Assembly: GCF_021018895.1 (NCBI RefSeq)
Contig: NC_079365.1
Coordinates: 20,297,501 to 20,361,500, forward strand
DNA from: Seriola aureovittata
Lineage: Eukaryota; Chordata; Actinopteri; Carangiformes; Carangidae
Direction of reading: 5' to 3'
DNA length: 64,000 nucleotides
The notes beneath the pieces were generated by a model that did no database searches, was not told where the DNA came from, and worked only from the letters and a program-made list of their open reading frames with translations. Positions 12,554 to 24,748 of the stretch are shown one piece after another. Position numbers and translations under genes: made by a program. Position 1 is the stretch's first letter, and each line of letters opens with the position of its first letter.

Positions 12554-13847
12554 GACGTTCTTATGAAATCTTTATACTTTTCCATACTATGACGTTTTTA
12601 TGACATTTTTATGCCTTACTATACTATGACGTTTTTATGCGGTACTATAGTAAGAAATTTTTATGCCTTATTATATCATGACATCTTTGTGACATTTTTA
12701 TGCCTTACTATACTATGACGTTTTCATGAAATTTTTATGCCTTATTATACAATGACGTTTTTATGACATTTTTATGCCTTACTATATTATGAGTTTTTAT
12801 GAAATTTTTGTGCCTTACTATACTATGACGTTTTTATCACATTTTTATCCCTTACTATACTATGACATTTTTATCACATTTTTATGCCTAACTATACTAT
12901 GACGTTTTTATGCCGTACTATACTGTGAAATTTTTATGCCTTATTATACTATGACATCTTCATGACATTTTTATGCCTTACTATACTATGACGTTTTTGT
13001 GAAATTTTTATGCCTTACTATACTATGACATCTTTATGCCTTACTATACTATGAGGTTTTTATGACATTTTTATGCCTTACTATACTATGACATTTTTAT
13101 GACATTTTTATGACTTACTATACTATGAATTTATTATTACATTTTTGTGCCTTACTATACTATGACATTTTTATGCGATTTTTATTCCTTACTATACTAT
13201 GACGTTCTTATGAAATCTTTATACTTTTCCATACTATGACGTTTTTATGACATTTTTATGCCTTACTATACTATGACGTTTTTATGCGGTACTATAGTAA
13301 GAAATTTTTATGCCTTATTATATCATGACATCTTTGTGACATTTTTATGCCTTACTATACTATGACGTTTTCATGAAATTTTTATGCCTTATTATACAAT
13401 GACGTTTTTATGACATTTTTATGCCTTACTATATTATGACATTTTTATCACATTTTTATGCCTTACTATACTATGACGTTTTTATCACATTTTTATCCCT
13501 TACTATACTATGACATTTTTATCACATTTTTATGCCTAACTATACTATGACGTTTTTATGCCGTACTATACTGTGAAATTTTTATGCCTTATTATACTAT
13601 GACATCTTTATGACATTTTTGTGCCTTACTATACTATGACATTTTTATGACATTTTTATGCCTTTCTATACTATGACGTTTTTATGCCATACTACACTAT
13701 GACATTTTTATGCCTTATTATACAATGACGTTTTTATGAGATTTTTATGCCTTACTATACTATAAATTTTTCATGACATTTTTATGCCTTACTACACTAT
13801 GACGTATTTATTCCTTACTATACTATGACGTTTTTATGACATTTTTA
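12554..13847. repeat. Higher-order satellite duplication, spacing 647 bp
   Basis: The rare variant GACGTTCTTATGAAATC at 12554 recurs at 13201, followed in both by TATACTTTTCCATACTATG and a GCGGTACTATAGTAAG unit. Confidence 0.7.
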
Positions 13848-14030
13848 TGCCTTACTATACTATGACATTGTTATGCCTTACTATGTTATGACATTATTAT
13901 GACATTTTTATGTTTTACTATACATTGACATTTTCATGCCATCTTTATGTATATATACTTTCAGGTTTTAATGCCTTACTATAGTGTAGCATTTTTATGT
14001 CTTACTATAGTCAGACTTATGACTTATGCC

Positions 14031-14756
14031 ATATTTCTTCCCACTTCAAGAGTGATGTTACCATATGTGCCATCTATAAGAGGATATATTATTATGACAT
14101 ACATACATACATACATATATGAAATAGTCATAGTAAAATGTAACTTTATTATACCAACATCCTTATTAAAAAAATGTTTTGTTTGTATATGATTTACTTA
14201 ATAATTTCTTATTAAATTTAACCTTACATGTCTATCTTTTACATTTAAATATATAATGAACATATACTGACAGGCTTTGGGATGGATATATATTCGTGTA
14301 ACATCTGTGTATAGTTTGAATTTATAATATAAACAGACATCATAAAAAACATATTTCTATTAGCTAGACATATATGTCAATATATGATATTGTTCCAAGT
14401 TTCTAATAGGTTTTACATGTAATTTGTACATATACAGGCTATACTGTATATTATTTCATATGTACATATATTTCACATATGGAGATTCAACTCATGCACA
14501 TATATGACGTGCATATTGGCATATCTGAATGTAAATTCAGATCTCATATGTTAATAAACTGTTTGGTTGATGGCATTGTATAACAAGATGAGACTCCACC
14601 ATGAAAAATTGTTTTATTTGTGTGACTTCTTATTTATTCACTCATTTACTGTATGTAATTTTTGTTTTGGTGGTTAACACTCGCACTTCTCCATATACAG
14701 CTTTTATAGTAAACATCCAGTCAGAGATGACATAAATAAATGAAGACTATGAGACT
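14031..14756. other. AT-rich right spacer of the satellite element
   Basis: Not satellite; rich in TATA/CATATA words. No gene is visible. Confidence 0.5.
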
Positions 14757-14760
14757 ATTA

Positions 14761-14807
<47 letters not shown>
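14757..14807. repeat. (ATT)n microsatellite
   Basis: About 17 uninterrupted ATT units lie directly against the inner end of the right inverted repeat. Confidence 0.95.
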
Positions 14808-15014
14808 GTTTTCATTTATTTGTAAATGAATGGAATGTATTTACAGTTTTTTTTAATTTGTGGAATTTGTTTGTGTATTTGCAAATGTGTTTTGTATTTG
14901 CAAGATATTTTTGTGAACTCGCAAACGTATTTGTTGTATTTGTGGAAGGTGTTATATTTACAGATCACACATTTACGCACGGATTGTCGATCTGTTGAAA
15001 CAGATCTACCTCCA
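14808..15014 (-). repeat. Right terminal inverted repeat
   Basis: It is the reverse complement of the left arm at 3630-3846. The match is strongest at 14856-14917. Confidence 0.75.
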
Positions 15015-15360
15015 TACTTTAAGCTTGTTTTTATTTAACAGCTACAACAGCTATGTTTGGTTCAGTCACACCACTCTCATCAGCCTTGTTTCTAGTCACA
15101 GCTGGCAGATGTTTTCAGCAAACAAGGTATGTGCTACAGCCCATCAGTAAACAACAGACAGACTATTTGATTACTAACTATATGACTATATGATAACTAA
15201 CTGGTGAACACCATGGAGCACTGTAGCAGCTAAATAGATAGATTTTGCTCTCAGAAGGTGGTGGATGCCAGAGCTAAAGGGAGAGTGAATATTAGATACA
15301 CATTTGTCAGATGTCCAGACACACAACTCCAAATGAATTATAGTGTTGTTGTTTTTTTAT
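15015..15360. repeat. Right part of an interrupted older interspersed repeat
   Basis: It starts AAGCTTGTTTTTATTTAAC, then TTTGGTTCAGTCACACCAC and GTGGATGCCAGAGCTAAAGG. These words are reminiscent of a common teleost repeat whose other arm seems to lie at 3493-3629. This is from memory and needs alignment. Confidence 0.4.
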
Positions 15361-16320
15361 GTCTACATATTTCCTTTCCCCCCTTTATATTCATTTGGCA
15401 AAGATGACGTTTCAAACTGGAGCAATGATGTGCAGAAGATGGAGGTTCTGGCTCATTAAAGACTGACACTGACAACTGCATCCACCAAAGAAATAACATA
15501 TGTCACAACCTCTTTGATGCACAAGAAAGCTGGAGATAAAAGCTGTCAAACACAACTGTTGAATTAAAAAAGACAAATGGATTTTATTTCCTAGCATAAA
15601 ATTTGATGGACCATGTCAATGGTAGACAAATATATTCAGTTCTACTACTGACAATGCCTCTCAAACTACTGTTCTGCTGCAACACTCTGAGCTCTCATGG
15701 TATTACGGTGTATCAGTTTACAGAGCATTACATCACTAATGCAAACACTGTACCAATGTTAATCCTCTTCTTCCTGTATGACTTCAGAGGGACGTGGCAG
15801 GCAGACAAACAGAGGCTTTGTGGCAGACTGATAAGACGATGTGCTTCATGTGGTTGGTCGGTTAACGTACCTGGTCTCCCAACCAATCCCTGTCATCTGA
15901 ATGTTGACCAAGGCTGGATTAAAACGTGCAGCACATGCCGCAGGCCAGGAGACCTTAACTGCAGCAAAGCCACGTTGTCACTGTTTTGATCTGTTTTGAG
16001 TGAAATGTTTTGTACACCTTACAAAAGATGAAATCAAAGACACAAGGATTCTGCATGATGACGATGAAGACACTGTTTTTTTCCAGTTTCGTCTTCAGGT
16101 AACCATGTTTAGCTTTAATACAAAGGCAGCAGAAATAAAAATTAAGTACACAATTTAGTCTATGATTAGCTTATCTTAACATAAAGACGTAACACAGGGG
16201 GAAACAGTTAGCCTGGCACTGTTTAAAGGTCACAAATCCAAAAAATTACAAATGAACATGTGTTTAGTTTTTTTTTAATTGCTTCACACTTGACCAAACA
16301 ACACTTCAGTCAATAAACAA
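15361..16320. other. Non-coding spacer downstream of soat2
   Basis: A 128-codon frame at 15603-15989 (+) has no recognisable domain and no splice or promoter context; I do not call it a gene. Otherwise no feature is seen. Confidence 0.4.
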
Positions 16321-16321
16321 G

Positions 16322-16327
16322 TTTATT
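16322..16327 (-). terminator. soat2: Possible soat2 polyadenylation signal
   Basis: An AATAAA on the minus strand lies about 360 bases after the soat2 stop codon. Other A-rich candidates lie nearby, so this assignment is tentative. Confidence 0.35.
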
Positions 16328-16689
16328 AATGTGCAACAGTTTGCTTACAGTATTATATCAGTCCATGAAAATCATTTTTCAAAAATGGTTTGCACAGCCC
16401 GAGTTATTAAAAACTATTTAATGGTGTCGGTACAAATAAAAAGTTGAAATAATTCAGAGGTGATAGACCAGTGACATATCAGTCACATCACTCACACAAC
16501 ATAAAAACAACTAGTCATAGTCACATCTTGACCCGAGAAAATCTTTACATGCTAAAAACAGAAATCCTTTTATATTTACATCTCTTTCAAGTTTTCCTTC
16601 TGTGCTTTCGTATTTATGTTTAGTCCATTGTGATTTTCAGACCTCCATCTTGTCATCATTTATCCCTCCAGCCCAGGAGGAAGGCAGCT

Positions 16690-16746
16690 TCATCTCTGGT
16701 AGCTGCAGGACCAGGATCGAGGCGTCACCAGCTCCCAAAAACTATT
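16690..16746 (-). CDS. soat2: soat2 coding exon 15 (stop codon)
   Basis: 57 nt, residues 514-531 plus [21 protein letters not shown]. It matches the SOAT2 C-terminal block [14 protein letters not shown]. Acceptor CTCATCAG. It is separated from exon 14 by about 1.4 kb. Confidence 0.93.
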   Translation of the reverse strand, partial: NSFWELVTPRSWSCSYQR

Positions 16747-19005
16747 CTGATGAGGAAGAGTAGAAGAATTAGTCTTAATATTCATACAGTGATGCTGCTG
16801 CTGCTCCTCCTCCATCTAGTAACATAATCTGTAATCTTTTTATACATTTATCTGTATCTGTATGATTTAACACCCATTTATTATCACGTAATAACCTCAT
16901 ATTACAGACATCACTTCTATTTATAGACAGCAGTTATCTGTGTTAAGCCATTGTGTGTGTGAATAACGCCACTGACTGTGGAGGAGAGGCTTTAGCTGAG
17001 GATACACAGAGATGCAGTAGTTCATAGTGGAATAAGTATGTTAAGTTCATCTGTGCCCATCTGTCATGCAAATCCTTCACATCTGCGACTTCATCAAACG
17101 CCTGGAGTTTGAAGGGAGGATTTTTTTTAAGGGTTAAATACATGTCTGAGTTTTACAAACGTCAGTAACTCGACACATGTGGCTCTCCTACATGGGCTTA
17201 TGTGTGTAAGTTGGGTGTGTTATCTCTTTACAAACAATTTTATTCGCTCTCTAAGTGTGTCTACACTTATGCATGCAGTCTGTGTAAAACCAGATGCTCA
17301 TGAATGGGTGCAGATAAGAAGAGACAGAAGAGAAAGTCAGATAAAATAGTGAAAGGGGTCAGTCAGATTAATCTTGTTAGTGACGTCCAACACCAAAACT
17401 ACTCAAGTCCAAGTCATGAAATCTAGTCCTGTATTATGTAACAGTATGTTTGGTGTTTTAGTCAAGTCTTAATATAATTTGTATTTCAATGTTATTCACC
17501 TGCTGGCCTGTTTTCCATTTAAGTACCTCAGAAACTGGGGTCAAAGTACTGTCTAATGACATCACTGTAGTGCAGAGTACTACAAACAAACAGCTTGCTG
17601 TTTCATTTAAAATCTACAACATGCGGTCACATGAGTCACTGCTTCTCACTGAGCTTAAAAACAATCCAGCGGGGAGGTTGTTTATACCCTCAAACGCCAT
17701 AATAAATCTCACTATAAAAACATGTCTTCATATGTTCTGCTGAAAAAAAAGGCTCACAAATCTCACTTTGTGTCAGGTTTTATCGATTCATCTGTCACAG
17801 ATGTAGCCAAGAAAACTAAAGTTTAATAAAACCTGACAGAAAGCATGGTTTATGACCCATCTTTTTTTGTTGCTATGAAATATAGCGATGTCTGTCTTGT
17901 CAAGCTTTTTGAAGGCCTGAGTGATGAGCCTCAATGGACATGTGTAATCCTACAAAGAAGCAGCAGAAGAAATTCATGTTTCTCACACTTTTCATCAGGT
18001 TGTGCTCAGCATAATTCTACGTTAAATGACATAAAACAACCTTTTGATAAGGTCTGGTGTCATAGAAAGGGAAGCTGTCCTTAAAGAATGGAAACAAATG
18101 AAAAAAGAATAAGTCTGATCATGACATTGCTTTTCTAGTTCAAGCAGGAGACATGCTGTAAGGAGATTACACACCTCTTTCCGCGGGCAGTGTATTTGGG
18201 CGTACCACTCCTGGCTGTACAGACACACCTGGATGCCCTGGCCGAGGAAGAGACACGCCCACATGATGACGTTGAACGCAGGGTTCTGACGCTTGTCATT
18301 CATGGTAAAATTGAAGACCACTGAAAACCAGAAGGCATGAGGTGATGATGTTGTTGATGACAAAAGCGTATCTCTAGTTAAACAGTAATTACTTATTTGC
18401 ATTAAGGCTGTGAGATGGGAGGGCATTAGTGAGGGACAGACGGGGCAAACAGTGAGAACATGAAAGGTAAAAAAAAACAACATTCCTGTCAGATGATTAC
18501 TTATTGAGTCCCACAGTTTTTCTTTAAATATGATGAGAGTCGCCCTCTGAAAACAGCTACTGAATGTGAGTTGATAATTACAGACTTCAACTTTGAAGGC
18601 TTTACAGTACAGTTCAGAATATAGAAGGGCACATTTACATATTTTCAACCAGTGATTGAAAGTCAACTCAGAGACAGTGTTTTAACTCCAACGAGGGTTT
18701 TCATTTAGACATAAAACTTTTTCTTTTGTTCTCTTTTCTTTCTTTCTTTCTTTTTTTATTTCTCTCTTAAAGGCGTTGAGGTTATCACATTCTTTTCAGC
18801 AGCCTGGTCAGAGAAATTGTTCACTGTATAATGAGCATATCCTTCACCTCCAAAGACTGCAAAGAGGCAGAACATGACCGGGTAGAAGAAGCCGAAGCCC
18901 AATGTCAAGGCGTACTCATGGACGACAGCGGAGACGATGAACACGGAGAGCATGGCAGCTGTGCGGAATTTCCTTTTCGACAGCTGAAGGGATCAGAGGA
19001 AGAAC

Positions 19006-19037
<32 letters not shown>

Positions 19038-22000
19038 GCTCACAGTTCAGGGGTCAGGCTGGTTCAGCGTGGATTTTGTGTCACGAGAATTACAGGGCGA
19101 GTGTTAAACTACTACAACACACTTCATCACAGGACATGCCACTTTGGAAACACAGTCAAAGCCCACTGCGACATGACATTAATGTTTATTAATATTTATT
19201 TGTTAACTGACCGTGTGTTTAATCTCAGTTTTCTGTAATGGCACTCACCCAGAGGAAGTCTCTGTATCCGTAGTAATACAACCAGTCATGAACCACTACA
19301 TTCCAGGTACGGTAATAGTTGGCAAAGGATGTAGAGTTCCACCAGTCCTGGAAAATGAAAAGATCAATCAGTGTGTGAGTGTGTGGCTCAAAATAAAAAC
19401 AGAGTAGAGTATAATCACTTTATTTTGAGGCTTGAAAAACACTGGGTAGACTGCAATCAAATTATTCATGAGTGAAACTGCTGAGAGCCAAACCTGTATA
19501 ATTTTATTCCCTTAAAAATCAAATGAAATATGACTTTACTGATGCCAGTCATCCTTTGCATGTAGTCAGGAGCAGGTTTCAATAAAAACACATTATTATA
19601 GCAAACAAATAAATACACAGCAAAGAGAGCTGTAAAGTTTATATTTGAAAGAACAGTCAAACATTTTTGGAAATACGCTTACGTGCTTTCTTTCAGAGAG
19701 TGAGATGAGAAGACTGACAGCACTATTATTTCTGTGTGGTAGGTATGTAGGGATTAGCTTGGCTTAGCATAAAGAATGGAAGCAGGGGGAGCTAGCATGG
19801 CTCTGTCCAGAGTATTAAAAAACTCCAGCAGTAGTAGTATTATAGTAGTAGTATATAGTATATAGTAATAGTATATAGTGGAAGTATTAAAATCCTTCCA
19901 GCAGCTCTAAAGCTCAGCAATAAACATGTTATATCCCTATTCTTTAACCTGTACACAAACCAAACATGAAAGCAAATATTTGTGGCTTTAATTTTCTGCT
20001 ATGTCTTGATGAACAGCAGTTTTTCTGTTCACCATCTACACAACTTCCTATGATCACAGCTTCAGACTTCAGACAGGAATACATCCCAGACATAGCAGAG
20101 AGTCACATGAGCGCAAAACTCAAGAGGAAGTGTCCAATAAAAGCAAGCATGCACTTTCAGACACAGCTTAAATCATGGTTTAGTCTCTCGTTCGAGAAGG
20201 AGTTGTATCAGCAGAATGTAAAATGATGGAAACTGTTTAACTGTTTTGGGACCATCACGCAACCGTGCTGCAGTTTTTAACTTGTCATTAATCAAATAGT
20301 TCCCTTCTGGAAAAGCAAGCGTTGTTAAAAAAAAAAACATGTGTTAACAGGAGAGGTGTTGCCACAGAAAATCAAGCATACCACACCCACACACACACAC
20401 ACACACACCTTGTAGAACATCCTGTCAGCGAAGCGCAGCAGCTCCCCGAAGAGGTTGAGCCAGCAGTGCAGGAAGGCGAAGAAACACAACAGAAGGAGCA
20501 TTATACCTGAGACACAGAGAAGGGGGGGGGCACTTTTATTCAGGGCATTGCTCCCAGCTTTCTCCAAAGAATTGTGACTTAACACTTGATGCTTTTATAT
20601 CAGCACTTACTCAAACAGGTATTCACTCACAGAAAGTAATAAACATGCCTGTCTTTTAGTTACCTGTATCTGATTACATAATAGCACGTTTAATCTTATC
20701 ACTTTTCTTATGAACACTAGAGACTCCACTCCTCCACTTACATTGTCAGTAATATATTAACCAGTGCTGACTCATACAAGTGAGAGATAATAGAGGTTGT
20801 AGAAGTGAAGTTACGCATGAAGTCACATCTGAACTTTAATTTATATGTTTGTTTTGCACTTGACTTCCTTCTGATATTACCTGGAAAATGTTACAGTAAA
20901 TTGTGTGTGTGTGTGTGTGTTTATACAGCTCATGCCATTTCTGGGCTGATAAGTACAATACCTGGTAATATTGAGTGGAACACAGCTAGAACCATGGTCC
21001 GTTTACTAAACAGCTGGTTGGTATCAAGTCTGAAGACGGGCATGCAGAGGCGCACCAGAATAAAGTAGCCATAAAAAAGACAGCCCAAGATCTACAAAGA
21101 AATAATTATAATGTTATAAAACAGTTAGTTATACCCTGGAAACTGAAACACAAAACAGAACATGCTTTAGAACTGCAATAACTGATCTAAGATATCAAAG
21201 ATTAAAGCCATTAAACACCTGTAGTGTATGATTACTTCACATTATTACATCACATTCAAGTGCTATTAGCAACTTCCATCTTCTCAAGGTCATTAATCCC
21301 ACAAAAGGGCTTAGTCTTACCATGCCAAGAGTAACGCCAACATAATTCCATCTGATGTGGGTGTTTCTGTGAAGAAAGACAGGATGTCACTACTTATACT
21401 ACGACTAAATAATCATCATATTTGAAGTTGAACTTGACTGTCTTTAATGTAGAAGGGCAATTTTATGTCAAAGGACGAAGGACCGTTTCCGCTTCTAAGG
21501 TTTCCTCAATTAATTAATGCGTTTTAAAGCTTTTCATCGATGCAGTGTGAATAAGAAATCCTAACCACTACTTAGCTTTGAATTCCAGCATATAGTGAGT
21601 TTGTGGTGCAACAATAATATTCACTCGTCATTTGTGCTTAGATAATTTCACTAAACAAAAGAACAAAAGCGAATGTGATCGGAGGCGGAGGTGATCGGAG
21701 GCGGAGGTGATCTTACCGCGGATATGATTCCCTGTAGATGAGAGTTGGACAGAAGAGGAAGTACAGGTAGCTGGAAAATGTTGGGAATCTGGGACTTTCT
21801 CCTGAAAGGCAACAACAGTTAATGAAGTGCGTCTATCAAACTAGAAGGGGTCCGGTTTTGAAATTTACAATCTGACAGTGAAATTATTACAAGTCACACA
21901 CACATTATCACAAGTTGCCTTGGATTATTTTTAAAAAAGGGTTAAAAAAAATAAGCTGATTTAAGGTCTGATGTTCAGACGTAAGCTCCTTATGTCATTT

Positions 22001-24212
22001 TTCTTCTTTCAAATGTTTTGCATAATACCAGATATCAAAATTCCCATTTGTGAGTGCTAAAGCTTTACTCCGCCATAATGTCGGAACCTGCTAACAAATG
22101 GCTGTCTTTGAAATTAAATGACCGTGGGTTTATTACAAAATCGTTAGGCCATTATGCCAAATTACCTGCCTAAAAGTGTGTAATATCGTCTTGTGATTTC
22201 TTCTGCTGCACTTCAGCATGTCTAGTTTTAGCCTCCTGCTAATACTGATGACATCTAAAACTTGTAAAAGAATGAAGTTTTCTGATAATTGCCTTTAACA
22301 TCACATATGAACATCATATATCTGTTTTGTGCAAAGATCTTATTTTCAATTTCATTGCATAACTTCATTCAAACTGAGGCAGACTGTGGACTATACAGCT
22401 GTTTCTAAGCTTTATCTCCCATTAACAGACTTTTACAACAGAGTCTCACGGGGCTGCACACACACGCTGGAGGTTGTTTATTGTATGTTGTATTCATTGT
22501 TAGTTTTTAACTTCAACATGAATCATTTGGGCGGCATCCTGCTGAGATCTGTTTTAGTCATTTTTCTACCGTGTCTGGTAGTGTCACTGTGAGTAATGAC
22601 AACGCCTGAGGAGTAAATACACCTGACATCAATACAATACAGTGCAATACCTTCCTTTGGTGTGTTCCTCATTACAACAGGAGCAGTTTCTCTCATGAAG
22701 GAGTAGCTCTTCATCAGGAATCGTATCTGGGGAGGGGGGATTGATACAGGTATAATGTGAAGTGAGACATAATGTATCAGTAATAGTAGCTTCTGCATTG
22801 TACGGACAGGATGTCCAAAGAGAACAACCTACATCGTTTTGTACACATTGACCAAATGTCATATAATTCATTTGAATGTTGACTTCCTCTTTAGCTGGAG
22901 AGCTCAGTGTGTGTGTCATCAGTCTGCATACATCAAGGAACCACTTTTTTAGTGAATTAAAATCATTGGTTTATGCATCAAAATGGCCAGCTTTCGTGAC
23001 TTCAGGGTGACATATAGACTGCCTGGACCCAGGTCAGATGAGGATCAGTACCGGGTTTCCCAAAAGCATCTAAGCACACAGGATTATCTCACTCCATCGA
23101 ATGGAGCTAAAATGATCTTAGTGCTAAGGCGGTTTTGGGAGACCGGAGCTGGTGTAATAAAGAGGATGAGGAGGTATTACAGTATGGGCCTGTGATGTTC
23201 AAACATTGGCAGCACTGAGATCTGCATGCAGTCTCTTTTAGTGGCTTTCCAGTTGGAAGGCTCTCATCTCTGGCCAGCAGGCTTTTCTTTTCTTATCGCT
23301 ATATTCCTGCTCATGGCAGGGCTGCATTTATAATTTGGATTACCAATTAATATAATGTTATCTGTAATATACTGTTATGTACTGGGTTTTTCTAGCCCAG
23401 GCAATTCCTAATAAGAATTTACAGCATATGCCTAGGTTTTATTCTAGTGGATTTTTTATGCTGAGCAGCAGTTTACATTGCAATATAATAATTTTAATCG
23501 GACTGCAGGAGTTAATAAATGAAATTTAACACTAAACAACCTTTAAATCTTTAAACAACCCAACAACCTATGTTTGGAGCAAAGCACCGAGCTCAGCACA
23601 GCACAGAGTGAAGAGAGTAGCAATACTCATTTCCCCCCTGGGGGAAGGTGGACTCATGGCCTACAGGTCAGTGCTGGGTGGAGGTGGGGTTTTTGAAATG
23701 TTACATGAAAAGCAGCAGCGGTGGCAGCAGCAAACAGCCGAGTAGCTTTCAGGCAAGTGGATGTGCACTATGCTGCAGGGAGGGGAGTACGCCGTGTGAA
23801 TGTAGAGGCACACTTGAGTATGGCTGCATGAACTGCCTCCACATCAAGTGTATACAATAAATAACATCCCATCCTGCCACTGGTTTGATGCATCTAAGTA
23901 ACAAATCACATTTTTATGTTTTGAGAGAAAATTTAAAGCGTGTTGCCGGTTAATCATCTTGCCGGTTTCTATGTGTAACCCCATTCAAAAAACATTTCTC
24001 TTCTAAAACAGGTGATGTCTGCATTCATGAGTCATAGAAAATTTAATTTTCTCCTCTACTGTTTGCCAAGAGTCTCATAAACAGCAAGTGTGGACTAGTT
24101 TTGTCTTTTTTCATGTTTGCTGTTCTATTTAGGTCATTTGAGCTTTGTTGTCATCTGTTGTCTCAGTGCATATTCATGCCTTGTCCATGTCTTCTGTTGT
24201 ATTTAGTTCATT

Positions 24213-24262
<50 letters not shown>

Positions 24263-24710
24263 TTACTAGGTACAGTAACAACCTGTGCATAGTCCCTGTG
24301 TATGGTGTGTATTCTTAATGCCATTATCAGTATTGGAAAGTACAAAAAAAATCCTTCAAATCAGGTATTAGACAAACTGTGTCCTCAGTTGGACATTTTA
24401 CAGTTGAAAAACAAACTTTTCAGTGACCTCTGATAAATGTTCTGCAATTTCTTGTTACATTATCGAGCAACATTCAGTATTTACTGATACATTATACAAT
24501 ATGTGTGATAAGTTAAACTTTAATGTATCAGTAAAGCTCTAATGTGGGTGGCATTTGCACAGATGATTGCCCGAAGCAATCCAAAACTTTTTCCCCGTTC
24601 TCTACAAACGTGACAGCGAAACCTGTTAAACTTTGTGAGGAACACATCATTCTTTTGCTGTAGCACGAGTCAAACTTTTATACCAATGCACTCGACAAGA
24701 TTTAGTCCTG

Positions 24711-24748
<38 letters not shown>

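Larger units (their letters stand above)
4073..14030. repeat. Tandem satellite/minisatellite array, basic period 37 bp
   Basis: About 10 kb is built from two modules. One has 26 bases, CCTTACTATACTATGAC followed by RTTTTTATG. The other has 11 bases, ACATTTTTATG. Together they give a 37-bp unit, and many units lack the 11-base module or carry it twice. Units differ by scattered substitutions (GCCTTATT, GACG for GACA, T-tract length), so this is an old, diverged array with several higher-order duplications. It has no coding capacity. The T5 tracts of neighbouring modules lie 11 bp apart, near one helical turn. Confidence 0.95.
3630..15014. mobile_element. Putative non-autonomous DNA element with inverted ends and satellite interior
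   Basis: Two sequences of about 200 bp in opposite orientation delimit this block. The best core is 3736-3797 against the reverse complement of 14856-14917, with 59 of 62 positions identical. Between them lie a short left spacer, about 10 kb of tandem satellite and a right AT-rich spacer ending in (ATT)n. No transposase frame is present, so the element would depend on an enzyme encoded elsewhere. The outer limits (AGAGGTAGAT on the left, ATCTACCTCC on the right) are where the inverted match fades. I could not define a clean target-site duplication, so the superfamily is unknown. Alternatively, two independent copies of a small inverted-repeat element could happen to flank the array. Confidence 0.6.

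Noticed and set aside
4073..14030. CRISPR-like array
   Set aside because: The repeats are contiguous 26/11-bp modules without unique spacers, in a vertebrate genome; a satellite explains them fully.
15603..15989. 128-codon frame on +
   Set aside because: No recognisable domain, no conserved motif, no splice or promoter context; lies in repeat-like intergenic DNA.
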